From an uncultured Bacillaceae bacterium (GTDB lineage Bacteria > Bacillota > Bacilli > Bacillales > Alkalibacillaceae), in assembly GCA_937958375.1 (NCBI GenBank), contig CALGNY010000246.1:1-10349 (forward strand): a stretch of 10,349 bases of DNA, given 5' to 3'. Made by a program: the position numbers and the translations under genes. Positions within the stretch are counted from its first letter, which is position 1. Each line of letters begins with the position of its first letter. Under the pieces are notes generated by a model. That model was not told the origin of the DNA and made no database searches. It worked only from the letters and a program-made list of their open reading frames with translations. Positions 1 to 7,199 of this stretch are shown one piece after another.

Positions 1-148
1 CAAATGCAGCAAACATAATCAGCCAACCATACGTATCATTTCTAGAATCGTTAAAAATAAATGCGGCAGCTGTTAGGAAGATTATAGAAACGATGATAAT
101 GTAGGTTGTTTTTACGACGTCCCGTTGGTTTGATGTTTCGCTATTCAA
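1..148 (-). CDS. Small membrane protein, 5' end only (hypothetical, partial)
   Basis: This is the first 49 codons of a minus-strand gene that continues beyond the left edge. The start is TTG at 148-146, preceded by a good ribosome binding site (GAGGTG on the minus strand, 160-155) with 6 nt spacing; the nearest upstream ATG codons run into stops. The peptide begins MNSETSNQRDVVKTTY and then has a hydrophobic stretch at about residues 16-32 that looks like a first membrane helix. A short polar turn (NDSRNDTYG) follows, and then the beginning of a second hydrophobic segment. This pattern suggests a small multi-pass membrane protein. I do not recognise the family and assign no function. It is transcribed divergently from the murQ operon and nothing visible ties it to that pathway. 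Confidence 0.7.
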   Translation of the reverse strand, partial: MNSETSNQRDVVKTTYIIIVSIIFLTAAAFIFNDSRNDTYGWLIMFAAF

Positions 149-177
149 ACTAATCACCTCATTGATTACTTGAGCCC

Positions 178-186
178 ATTTTAACA
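178..186 (-). promoter_or_regulatory. Possible extended -10 promoter for the minus-strand membrane gene
   Basis: On the minus strand the sequence reads TGTTAAAAT, an extended -10 element (TGN followed by TAAAAT). It lies about 18 nt upstream of the GAGGTG ribosome binding site of the leftward gene. No convincing -35 hexamer is present at the usual distance, which is tolerable for an extended -10 promoter. The call rests on sequence pattern and position only. Confidence 0.35.
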
Positions 187-211
187 ATAAATTACCAATA
201 TGCATAGGTTG

Positions 212-250
212 AAAAGCAGTTCTTTGAAGGTTTGGAGAACTGCTTTTTTA
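212..250 (+). terminator. Rho-independent terminator in the divergent intergenic region
   Basis: A perfect 12-bp inverted repeat (AAAAGCAGTTCT at 212-223, AGAACTGCTTTT at 236-247) surrounds a 12-nt loop and runs into a T-rich tract (TTTTTTATTTT). The T tract follows the stem on the + strand; in the other direction only four T residues follow, so + strand termination is favoured. No recognisable + strand gene lies between position 149 and this structure, so what it terminates is unclear. It may insulate the murQ operon from rightward read-through, or end an unannotated short transcript. Confidence 0.75.
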
Positions 251-303
251 TTTTGTCTATTTATTTTAAAAATGCTTCTTAAAACAAAATTTTATAAATA
301 GTC

Positions 304-332
304 TTGTAATTTGATTTTTTATTTTATATAAT
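304..332 (+). promoter_or_regulatory. Sigma-A-type promoter of the murQ operon
   Basis: TTGTAA (304-309) and TATAAT (327-332) are separated by 17 bp. The -10 hexamer is a perfect consensus match and the -35 matches at 4 of 6 positions. The flanking DNA is very AT-rich, as is usual for Bacillaceae promoters. Transcription would start near 338-340, leaving an untranslated leader of about 75 nt before murQ. It is the only strong promoter found in front of the nine-gene run, so it probably drives the whole operon. Confidence 0.7.
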
Positions 333-382
333 GACTACAAACGAAAAATAGATTAAGAGAAAGCTTTTTATTTGTTCATCAT

Positions 383-396
383 TGAAAGGGCTTTCA
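383..396 (+). promoter_or_regulatory. cre-like palindrome in the murQ leader (possible CcpA operator)
   Basis: TGAAAGGGCTTTCA has perfect 6-bp arms around a GG centre. It differs from the optimal Bacillus catabolite-responsive element TGAAAGCGCTTTCA at a single central base. It sits about 45 nt downstream of the predicted transcription start and just before the murQ ribosome binding site. From there CcpA could block elongation (roadblock), or another repressor such as MurR could bind. The palindrome is seen directly; which protein binds it is inference. The central CG is normally well conserved in cre sites, so the mismatch counts against full-strength CcpA binding. Confidence 0.45.
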
Positions 397-415
397 TGAG
401 GTGGGAAGGTATGTA

Positions 416-1324
416 ATGGAGATGCTGACTAAACTAATAACAGAAAAACAAAACCCAAAATCATTGCAACTGGATCAGATGTCGATTATGGAGAGCCTTC
501 ACTTAATGAATCAAGAAGATCAGAAAATTGCATATGCAGTTGCAAAAGTGCTGCCTTCTATCGAGAAAGTGATTGAAAAAGTTGTTGAATGTTTCAATCG
601 AGGAGGGAGGTTGTTTTACGTTGGCGCGGGAACTAGCGGCCGTATCGGTATTCTTGACTCTGTAGAGTGTCCACCAACCTTCAGTACACCATACGAGCAA
701 GTTCAAGCTGTGATGGCGGGTGGAGAGAAAGCGATTAATATCGCTACAGAAGGAGTCGAAGATCAGGAGATATTTGGTAGAACTGATCTGCAAGAGAAAG
801 ATTTGACAGAGAAAGATGTTGTCATTGGAATTGCAGCAAGTGGGCGTACGCCATACGTAATTGGCGCATTAAAATATGCTCAGGAAATCGGGGCAGTTAC
901 TGTGAGTCTCTCGAGTAATATCAATAGTGAGCTTAGTCACTATTCAGGTTATCCAATTGAAATTGAGACAGGCCCAGAGGTTTTGACTGGTTCGACTCGT
1001 TTAAAAGCTGCCACTGCACACAAAATGGTGCTTAACATGATTTCAACCATTTCGATGGTTCAGATTGGAAAGGTTTATCGAAATTACATGGTAGACGTAA
1101 AAGCGTCGAATCATAAATTGAGGGAACGTGCTAAATCAATTGTTTCTGAAGCGACCGATGTTTCTTATGAGGAAGCGGAAAAGGCCCTTAAGGAAACAAA
1201 GTTTCAAGTTAAACCTGCGATCGTGATGTTGATCACAGATGAACCAATTGAACAGGTTGAATCGGCGTTAATAGAAACAAAGGGCTTTGTGAAAGATGCC
1301 ATTCAATTATTGCTCAAAACATAG
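416..1324 (+). CDS. murQ: N-acetylmuramic acid 6-phosphate etherase
   Basis: Cytosolic enzyme that cleaves the lactyl ether of MurNAc-6-phosphate to give GlcNAc-6-phosphate and D-lactate, the committed step of MurNAc recovery. The 302-residue protein has the usual family length. A SIS domain carries the signature GGRLFYVGAGTSGR (about residues 63-76), directly followed by ILDSVECPPTF. The two catalytic acids known from E. coli MurQ (Glu83, Glu114) align with Glu84 in VECPP and Glu115 in TEGVED. The motif IAASGRTPYVI and the C-terminal three-helix part are also present. I chose the ATG at 416 because an AAGG-containing purine run (GGGAAGG, 403-409) precedes it by 6 nt and its product aligns with known MurQ N-termini. 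A GTG at 401 in the same frame lies within the ribosome binding region. It is the first gene of the operon, and the next gene starts 10 nt after its stop. Confidence 0.96.
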   Translation: MEMLTKLITEKQNPKSLQLDQMSIMESLHLMNQEDQKIAYAVAKVLPSIEKVIEKVVECFNRGGRLFYVGAGTSGRIGILDSVECPPTFSTPYEQVQAVMAGGEKAINIATEGVEDQEIFGRTDLQEKDLTEKDVVIGIAASGRTPYVIGALKYAQEIGAVTVSLSSNINSELSHYSGYPIEIETGPEVLTGSTRLKAATAHKMVLNMISTISMVQIGKVYRNYMVDVKASNHKLRERAKSIVSEATDVSYEEAEKALKETKFQVKPAIVMLITDEPIEQVESALIETKGFVKDAIQLLLKT

Positions 1325-1334
1325 GAGATTCTTT

Positions 1335-2393
1335 ATGTCGTTAGAAAAAGAGATTCAGGAAATCACAAATAGATTCATTGACAACGATTATTTCAATACG
1401 GTTGATCTATTGTTCCAGCATCAAAACAGGCAGCTGGTAAGGCTAAGGTATAGTAATGGTCAGTGGTCTAATCAGTTAGAAGACAGATTGATTTTTGATT
1501 TAGCCAGTTTGACTAAGATTGTGACGACAACAGGAATCTTAAAACTAATTACCGAGAACAAATTAACGCTCAATTCGTCACTAAAAGAAATACTACCACT
1601 TGATAAGAGCTTATTAGAAGAGATTGGTTCAATTACAGTAATCGAGTTGCTGACACACTCTTCAGGTTTGCGAGCGTGGTTCCCTTTTTACAGTTTACAT
1701 ACAACAAGAGATCTATTAGAAGCATTAAAAACGATTGAGTTAAGGCATGAGCAGGAGGATGAACCGGTATACAGTGATTTGAATTACATGCTTCTAGGAG
1801 AGGTTATTCAGCGAGTTACAGGTATGGGGTTACAAACGTTTTTGACTAAGGAGATAAAAGAACCATTAAATCTGCCAACTCTTACGTATGGCCCGATAAA
1901 AAAGGAAAACATTGTGCCGACTGAGTTTGGAAACAAGATTGAAATGAAAATGTGTGAAGATCGAGGATTGCATTTTCATAGATGGAGACCTGTTCACCGT
2001 GCAATAACAGGTGAAGTAAATGATGGAAATGCCCACTATTTCTTTAAGGGGCAAGCGGGGCATGCTGGATTATTCGGTAGTGTAGAGGATTTAGTTGGCT
2101 TGTTGGATGTATATATGCAGTCTAGTCTTAATGACGATTCGAATTATATCGTTCGACATTTACTAACTGAATCATTAAAAAATCAAGTTGAAACTAGAGG
2201 GTTAGGCTGGCATTCTGGCAACCCTTTTCCAAGTGGCTTTGGCCATACGGGTTTTACGGGTACTTCTGTTTGGTTAGATCCAGTGCGCGAATTGAAAGGT
2301 GTTATTTTGACGAATCGATTAAATGTAGAACATCCAAAAGACCTAAATGATTTTCGTTATCAAGTCCATAAACACATCATAAATTTTGTTTAA
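1335..2393 (+). CDS. Serine beta-lactamase-fold hydrolase without signal peptide; candidate cytosolic MurNAc-peptide amidase
   Basis: A 352-residue member of the beta-lactamase/esterase family (Pfam Beta-lactamase type). The nucleophile motif SxxK is ASLTK, with Ser58 and Lys61. The second motif is YSDLN at 146-150, with Tyr146 as the likely general base. A GHTGFTG segment at 303-309 takes the place of the KTG box. The GQAGHAGLFGS stretch (239-249), preceded by VNDGNA, is typical of the subgroup that includes B. subtilis AmiE (YbbE), an N-acetylmuramoyl-L-alanine amidase of the MurNAc cluster. The N-terminus (MSLEKEIQEITNRF) is polar and has no signal peptide, so the protein should be cytosolic. 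The ATG at 1335 has AGGAG overlapping the murQ stop codon at a 6-nt spacing; the in-frame ATG at 1296 lies inside murQ and lacks such a site. Removing the peptide from imported MurNAc-peptides is an inference from family and context. A resistance beta-lactamase is unlikely, since those are secreted. Confidence 0.85.
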   Translation: MSLEKEIQEITNRFIDNDYFNTVDLLFQHQNRQLVRLRYSNGQWSNQLEDRLIFDLASLTKIVTTTGILKLITENKLTLNSSLKEILPLDKSLLEEIGSITVIELLTHSSGLRAWFPFYSLHTTRDLLEALKTIELRHEQEDEPVYSDLNYMLLGEVIQRVTGMGLQTFLTKEIKEPLNLPTLTYGPIKKENIVPTEFGNKIEMKMCEDRGLHFHRWRPVHRAITGEVNDGNAHYFFKGQAGHAGLFGSVEDLVGLLDVYMQSSLNDDSNYIVRHLLTESLKNQVETRGLGWHSGNPFPSGFGHTGFTGTSVWLDPVRELKGVILTNRLNVEHPKDLNDFRYQVHKHIINFV

Positions 2394-2413
2394 TTCAAGG
2401 AGGAGGAATTCAA

Positions 2414-4012
2414 TTGAGAAATCTAAAGATTTTTGTCATTTTATTGGCCATTGCTTTCATGGCATTCTTGGCTGCATGTAGTGGTGATAGTGGTGAGACA
2501 GATGAAACAAATGCGGAAACTTCAGAAGAAACGAATGGTGAAGAGGAAAGCTCCGAAACGTCGAGCGAAGAGGCAACCGGTGAGCAAGTTTTAAGAATTG
2601 CTAATGATCAAGAACCGGCGGGACTTGACCCTCATATAACTCCTGCTCACTCTTCTGTTAGAGTTTACTCTAAAATTTACAGTACCCTCGTCCGCTTTGA
2701 TGAGAACATGGAGATCACAGCAGATTTAGCGGAAGATTGGGATTGGGCAGACGATCAGACACTCGTTTTCCAACTAAGAGAAGGTGTTACTTTCCACAAT
2801 GGTGATGAGGTGACTGCGGAAGACGTCGTATTCAGTTTTGAAAGAATCTTAGATGAAGAGACAGGATCTCATATTGCCTCTTATTTCAGTTCAGTAGACA
2901 GCATCGAGGCAACGGATACGTATGAAGTGACGTTTAATCTTTCTAGCCCAGATGCAACGTTACTGACAAACTTTACAAACTCAAGTGCAGCAATTATTAA
3001 CCAATCGGTTTTAGAGGAGAATGGAGATTTACAACAAGTAGCTGTGGGGACTGGACCTTTTAAGCTAGAAGAATGGGTACCAGATAACCGTGTGACGTTA
3101 CTGAAAAATGAAGACTACTACATGGAAGGACAGCCAGCTTTAGATTCTGTTGAATATTATACGATGGTGGATGAAGCATCAAGATTGTCCGCAATCCGTA
3201 CAGGTGAAGTCGACATGACAACGTTGACTGCACAATCTTCAGAGTTATTACAGAATGAAGAAAGCATTAATGTGATGGACTATCAAACCTTGGAGTATAG
3301 CTATGTTGGATTTGATATGAACCACGAGATCTTAAGTGATCAGAACGTCCGCCAGGCGTTAAGTCTTGCAACAAACCGGGAGGGAATTGCAGACATTGTA
3401 TGGAACGGACAGGCTACAGTGACGGGTCCAATTGCACCTTCAATGGGTGAATGGTCGATTGATGTAACTGAGCATGAGTTGTATTCAAACGACTTGGATA
3501 AAGCACGGCAATTATTAGAAGAGGCCGGATATCCCGACGGTTTTGAAATTGAGATTACGACTGCATCGACATACGACGATATGATCGATACAGCTCAAAT
3601 CCTGCAACAACAATGGGCAGAAATTGGAGTAGAAGCGACAATTAAACAAGTCGAATGGGCAGAATATATTGATATTTGGTCAAATACATCAGCTGATGTA
3701 TTAGTAGGAAGAAACGGCTCTGGTAGTGATCCAGATCGTGCGATGAATTACTTCTTTAATTCAGAGGGATCAGCGAACGTTTGGGGATTTGCTGATGAAG
3801 CCTATGATGAAATTGTCTTGGATGGAAAAACAACGATTGATCAGGAAGAGAGACAAGAAATTTATGTAGAAGCACAAAATCATCTACTTGATTTGTCACC
3901 TAACCTATTTCTGGTTTCGCCAATGAATTACGTTGCGGTTCGGGATACCGTAGAAAACTACCAACCGTATCCGCATAATGCAGAATATATTTTAGATGTT
4001 ACAAAGAAATAG
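2414..4012 (+). CDS. oppA: Extracytoplasmic peptide/muropeptide-binding lipoprotein (OppA/DppA family, SBP_bac_5)
   Basis: The substrate-binding component of an ABC importer, anchored on the outer face of the membrane by a lipid. The 532-residue precursor has a hydrophobic signal (residues 4-21) ending in lipobox LAAC, with Cys22 as the lipidation site. A flexible Ser/Glu/Thr-rich linker covers about 23-57. The remainder is a family 5 binding protein starting at LRIANDQEPAGLDPH (60-74), with typical segments such as LREGVTFHNGDEVTAEDV and FDMNHEILSDQNVRQAL. The start is TTG at 2414 behind a strong GGAGG site. The mature protein is very acidic, as often seen in surface proteins of alkaliphilic or halophilic bacilli. 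Family members bind di- or oligopeptides, glutathione, nickel or murein tripeptide (E. coli MppA). The operon context points to muropeptides, but the ligand cannot be read from sequence. Confidence 0.92.
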   Translation: MRNLKIFVILLAIAFMAFLAACSGDSGETDETNAETSEETNGEEESSETSSEEATGEQVLRIANDQEPAGLDPHITPAHSSVRVYSKIYSTLVRFDENMEITADLAEDWDWADDQTLVFQLREGVTFHNGDEVTAEDVVFSFERILDEETGSHIASYFSSVDSIEATDTYEVTFNLSSPDATLLTNFTNSSAAIINQSVLEENGDLQQVAVGTGPFKLEEWVPDNRVTLLKNEDYYMEGQPALDSVEYYTMVDEASRLSAIRTGEVDMTTLTAQSSELLQNEESINVMDYQTLEYSYVGFDMNHEILSDQNVRQALSLATNREGIADIVWNGQATVTGPIAPSMGEWSIDVTEHELYSNDLDKARQLLEEAGYPDGFEIEITTASTYDDMIDTAQILQQQWAEIGVEATIKQVEWAEYIDIWSNTSADVLVGRNGSGSDPDRAMNYFFNSEGSANVWGFADEAYDEIVLDGKTTIDQEERQEIYVEAQNHLLDLSPNLFLVSPMNYVAVRDTVENYQPYPHNAEYILDVTKK

Positions 4013-4177
4013 CATTGATTAGCAGGTTAATCATAACGGGGTTTACAAAAGCTGAAGTCAACTGAAGAAACATTGGCAGGCGTATAGCAGAACTCCAACT
4101 ATCTTTTCAGTTTTTAAAAAGTAAGGGAGGCTGCTTATTGATAAGCAGCCTCATCTTTCTACTTAAGGGTGAGTTTG
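4013..4177 (+). other. Intergenic spacer between oppA and oppB
   Basis: This is the only gap above 40 nt within the operon. Besides the strong hairpin annotated separately, it holds a weaker inverted repeat (TGATTA at 4016-4021 and TAATCA at 4028-4033, loop of 6 nt) right after the oppA stop codon. I see no convincing promoter (candidate TTTACA and TTGGCA boxes lack a well-placed -10 element) and no open reading frame with a ribosome binding site. Its role is most likely in setting transcript stability or partial termination after oppA. Confidence 0.5.
4127..4152 (+). terminator. Strong intercistronic hairpin after oppA (attenuator or mRNA-stabilising stem-loop)
   Basis: A perfect 11-bp stem (GAGGCTGCTTA at 4127-4137, TAAGCAGCCTC at 4142-4152) closes a four-base TTGA loop. 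The sequence after it, ATCTTTCTACTT, is only moderately U-rich, so it resembles a weak or partial terminator rather than a full one. Such structures commonly separate a highly expressed binding-protein gene from its permease genes, raising the ratio of binding protein to transporter. The stem is seen directly; its function is inferred from position. Confidence 0.65.
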
Positions 4178-5122
4178 ATGTATGCATATATAATTAGAAG
4201 ACTTTTAATGGTGATACCCGTTTTATTTGGGGTTTCTATTGTCATCTTCTTTACTTTACGAGTGATTCCAGGAGATGTGGCACAAACAATTTTAGGAACA
4301 AGTGCAACCGAGGGTTCGTTGGCTGCATTAAGAAGTAAATTTCAATTAGATTTACCCGTCTATGAACAATACTTTTTGTGGATCTCTGGTGTGGTTGTTG
4401 GAGACTTCGGTGTCTCTATGCGGACTGGAGCAGAAATCTTACCAGAAATTCTAAGCAGGTTTGCTATCACTTTTGAATTGACTTTGTTAGCAGCTTTTAT
4501 TTCTTGGATTATTGCAATTCCACTAGGCATTATTGCTGGCGTAAAACGAAATACTAAAACTGATTTCTCAGTTAGGATCATTTCTTTGTTGGGGGTTTCA
4601 GTTCCAAACTTTGCCTTGGCAACGATACTGATACTTGTTCTTTCTCTAGCTTTCAATTATAGCCCTCCTGTAGGTTATGTAGGTTTTTTTGAAGATCCAC
4701 TTCGTAACTTACAGATCTTATTTCTACCTGCATTTGTGTTAGGTACGGGAATGGCTGGAGCAGTCATGAGAATGACAAGATCCTCTATACTGGAAATATT
4801 GCGCCAAGACTTCATACGTACGATTCGTGCCAAAGGTGTTAAGGAAAGAGTTGTCATCTTTAATCACGCATTTAAAAATGCAATGATTCCCATTCTCACA
4901 ATCATCGGGATGCAAATCGGTGTTTTATTGGGAGGAACCGTTATTATTGAACAAATCTTTTCATTACCTGGCTTAGGCCAAATGGTATTGACAGGGATTA
5001 ACCAACGTGATTTTACAGTTGTACAAGGGGCAATCCTTTTTATAGCCTTTGTTTTTGTCATGATCAACTTACTTGTGGATTTACTTTACTCCTATTTAGA
5101 TCCGCGAATTACTTATAAATAA
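4178..5122 (+). CDS. oppB: ABC importer permease, OppB/DppB type
   Basis: One of the two membrane subunits forming the translocation channel of the peptide/muropeptide importer. The 314-residue protein has the normal family length and begins MYAYIIRRLLMVIPVLFGVS, the standard DppB-type N-terminus with the first membrane helix at about 8-28. Further hydrophobic segments lie around 96-120, 135-160, 181-200, 238-260 and 284-305, giving about six helices. The EAA coupling loop that contacts the ATPases is at about 211-235 (KGVKERVVIFNHAFKNA), followed by LPGLG at 263-267. I chose ATG at 4178 because GGGTGA (4167-4172) lies 5 nt before it; a GTG at 4169 in frame falls inside that ribosome binding site. 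The substrate is not deducible from this subunit. Confidence 0.93.
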   Translation: MYAYIIRRLLMVIPVLFGVSIVIFFTLRVIPGDVAQTILGTSATEGSLAALRSKFQLDLPVYEQYFLWISGVVVGDFGVSMRTGAEILPEILSRFAITFELTLLAAFISWIIAIPLGIIAGVKRNTKTDFSVRIISLLGVSVPNFALATILILVLSLAFNYSPPVGYVGFFEDPLRNLQILFLPAFVLGTGMAGAVMRMTRSSILEILRQDFIRTIRAKGVKERVVIFNHAFKNAMIPILTIIGMQIGVLLGGTVIIEQIFSLPGLGQMVLTGINQRDFTVVQGAILFIAFVFVMINLLVDLLYSYLDPRITYK

Positions 5123-5156
5123 TAAGCTGAATGAGTCTTAGGAAAGTGGGATTCAG

Positions 5157-5987
5157 ATGAAGGAATTTACACAAAAAATAATGGAAGATAAAGTCGGTCT
5201 AATCGGACTGATCGGTGTTTTGTTTGTCGTTATATTAGCCTTGCTCGCTCCAGTTATTGCACCTTATGCACCCGATAAAATGCATACGATGAATGTCATG
5301 GAATCGCCAAGTTCACAATTCCTATTTGGGACAGATGAGTTTGGACGAGATATCTTTTCACGAGTGGTATATGGAGCCCAAGTATCCCTACAGGTCGGTT
5401 TAATTGCTGTTGGGATTGGTGCGTTTTTTGGTTTAATTTTTGGTTTATTGGCTGGTTTCTATCAAGGAAAAACGGACCAGGTCATCATGAGGGTAATGGA
5501 TGTCTTCTTTGCTTTCCCAGATATCTTGTTAGCCTTGACGATCATTGCGGTATTGGGGCCAAGTTTGACGAATACGATGATTGCAATCGGGATTGTTTTT
5601 ACACCAGTTTTCACACGCCTTGTTCGTTCGGCTGTCTTAACAATCAAAGAGAATGAATATATTTTGAATGCAAAAGCAGTGGGAGTCAGTAATTTTAAAA
5701 TCATCATCAAACACATCGCTCCAAATGTGATGGCTCCATTTATTGTACAAATTACATTGGCTCTTTCTGGTGCGATTCTTACAGAGGCAGGCCTAAGTTT
5801 CTTAGGGTTAGGTGTACAACCGCCAAATCCTTCTTGGGGTGTCATGTTAAATGAGAGTCGAGCTTATATGGAAATTGCCCCTTGGATGATGGCATTTCCA
5901 GTAACAGCCATAATTATTACAATCTTTTGTTTTAACTTATTAGGTGATAGTTTAAGAGATTTACTTGATCCGAAATTGAAACAGTAA
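5157..5987 (+). CDS. oppC: ABC importer permease, OppC/DppC type
   Basis: The second membrane subunit of the importer, pairing with the product of the preceding gene 34 nt upstream. The 276-residue protein shows a short OppC_N-type N-terminal helix (about 13-37) leading into FGTDEFGRDIFSRVVYGA (57-74), a hallmark of this family. Five further hydrophobic segments follow at about 77-101, 115-136, 138-155, 191-215 and 244-263. The EAA coupling loop is around 170-190 (NAKAVGVSNFKIIIKHIAPN), and LSFLGLGVQPPNPSWG follows. It is at the short end of the family but complete, with DPKLKQ as a normal C-terminus. The ribosome binding site is modest (AGGAAAG/AGTGGG region, 5140-5150). The anmK gene starts 14 nt after the stop. 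Confidence 0.93.
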   Translation: MKEFTQKIMEDKVGLIGLIGVLFVVILALLAPVIAPYAPDKMHTMNVMESPSSQFLFGTDEFGRDIFSRVVYGAQVSLQVGLIAVGIGAFFGLIFGLLAGFYQGKTDQVIMRVMDVFFAFPDILLALTIIAVLGPSLTNTMIAIGIVFTPVFTRLVRSAVLTIKENEYILNAKAVGVSNFKIIIKHIAPNVMAPFIVQITLALSGAILTEAGLSFLGLGVQPPNPSWGVMLNESRAYMEIAPWMMAFPVTAIIITIFCFNLLGDSLRDLLDPKLKQ

Positions 5988-6001
5988 AAGGATGAAATGT
6001 C

Positions 6002-7198
6002 ATGTCGAATATAGGTATTGGATTAATGTCTGGAACTTCATTGGATGGGATTGATGCCGTTCTTTGTAAAATCAATGGCACGGGATTTGAAACATCCATT
6101 GAAGTAATTGAATTTTATAGTTATTCATATACGGATGAAGAAAAGCAAAAGATTATGAAACTATGTGACGAAAACACGGCTCGAGTTGATGAGATCACGG
6201 CTATGAATTTTTACTTAGCTGAGAAATTTAGTGAAGTGGTTCTCAAGCTTGTTGACCAATCTGGTTATTCATTAGAGCAAATTGACTTCATAAGTAGTCA
6301 CGGGCAAACCATTTATCACCTACCGGATGAAGGAAAAGGCAATTACCAGCCTAAAAGCACGCTGCAAATAGGTGATCTATCGGTGATATCAGAGAGAACG
6401 GGATTGCCTGTAGTCGGTGATTTTAGAACGGCAGATATGGCGGCAGGAGGGCAAGGTGCACCACTTGTATCTTTTTTTGATTATATTTTTTTCAAAGATA
6501 CGAATAAACGAAGAGCACTTCAAAATATCGGCGGAATCGGAAATGTAACGCTTCTTGGTTCGGATGATGAGTTAATGTCGTTCGATACAGGTCCTGGGAA
6601 TATGGTGATTGATGAAGTGGTTTATCGACTATCGAACGGTAAGAAAACATTTGATAGAAATGGAGAATGGGCTGCAAGAGGCCGAGTCGATGAAACATTT
6701 GTAGCTGAATTGATGAATCATGAGTACTTTAAAAGAATGCCGCCTAAGACAACGGGCAGAGAAGTATTTGGAAGTGCTTATGTAGATGGGGTTATGGGTC
6801 TTGCGAAGCAACTTAATCTAGCAGAAGACGACTTAGTCGCTAGTGTGACAGCATGGACAGCAAGGACAATTGCAAGTAGTTATCAAGACTATTTTAATAG
6901 CCGAAACACGATAGTTGACGAGGTGATTGTCTCTGGCGGTGGCGGTCATAATCAAACGCTACTGCGATTCTTGGATGAATATCTACCGGATCAGCGGATC
7001 ACAACCATCGATGAGTTTGGTATTTCAAGTGATATGAAAGAAGCTGTAGCTTTTGTCGTTTTCGGATATCATTTTCTGAAAGGAAAAACGAATACTATCA
7101 AGTCCTTCACAAACGCTGACCATGAAGTCATTATGGGTAAGTTAAGTTACACACAACCGCAAGCATTCGAAAAGGTTCTTTCCATAAGGGGGAGTTAA
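6002..7198 (+). CDS. anmK: Anhydro-N-acetylmuramic acid kinase
   Basis: Cytosolic ATP-dependent kinase that opens the 1,6-anhydro ring of anhydroMurNAc and phosphorylates it, giving MurNAc-6-phosphate, the substrate of MurQ. The 398 residues contain all the family landmarks: GLMSGTSLDGID (7-18) for nucleotide binding, SHGQTIYHLP (99-108), GDFRTADMAAGGQGAPLV (139-156), NIGGIGNVTLL (175-185), FDTGPGNMVID (194-204) and VSGGGGHN (310-317). Asp195 in FDTGPGN corresponds to the catalytic Asp182 of P. aeruginosa AnmK. It is a little longer than the Gram-negative enzymes (about 365-370 residues). The ATG at 6002 follows AAAGGA. The gene sits between the permease and ATPase genes of the transporter, so uptake and phosphorylation are genetically joined. 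AnmK is best known from Gram-negative recycling. Here it implies substrates made by lytic transglycosylases. Confidence 0.95.
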   Translation: MSNIGIGLMSGTSLDGIDAVLCKINGTGFETSIEVIEFYSYSYTDEEKQKIMKLCDENTARVDEITAMNFYLAEKFSEVVLKLVDQSGYSLEQIDFISSHGQTIYHLPDEGKGNYQPKSTLQIGDLSVISERTGLPVVGDFRTADMAAGGQGAPLVSFFDYIFFKDTNKRRALQNIGGIGNVTLLGSDDELMSFDTGPGNMVIDEVVYRLSNGKKTFDRNGEWAARGRVDETFVAELMNHEYFKRMPPKTTGREVFGSAYVDGVMGLAKQLNLAEDDLVASVTAWTARTIASSYQDYFNSRNTIVDEVIVSGGGGHNQTLLRFLDEYLPDQRITTIDEFGISSDMKEAVAFVVFGYHFLKGKTNTIKSFTNADHEVIMGKLSYTQPQAFEKVLSIRGS

Positions 7199-7199
7199 C

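Noticed and set aside
401..415. GTG at 401 as the murQ start
   Set aside because: It lies within the GAGGTGGGAAGG purine run that serves as ribosome binding site for the ATG at 416, and the extra five residues do not match MurQ N-termini.
1296..1334. ATG at 1296 as start of the hydrolase gene
   Set aside because: It would overlap the murQ coding region and has no ribosome binding site; the ATG at 1335 has AGGAG at ideal spacing.
1335..2393. Antibiotic-resistance beta-lactamase
   Set aside because: No signal peptide, an AmiE/esterase-type AGHAGLF segment, and a location inside a MurNAc operon argue for a metabolic hydrolase.
4042..4105. Internal promoter for oppB
   Set aside because: TTTACA and TTGGCA could be -35 boxes, but no -10 element lies at 16-18 bp; the TATCTT after TTGGCA is 21 bp away.
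5462..5845. Long minus-strand reading frame opposite oppC
   Set aside because: It is a shadow of the conserved oppC gene, with no ribosome binding site and no recognisable protein features. The same holds for minus-strand frames opposite murQ, oppB, anmK and murR.
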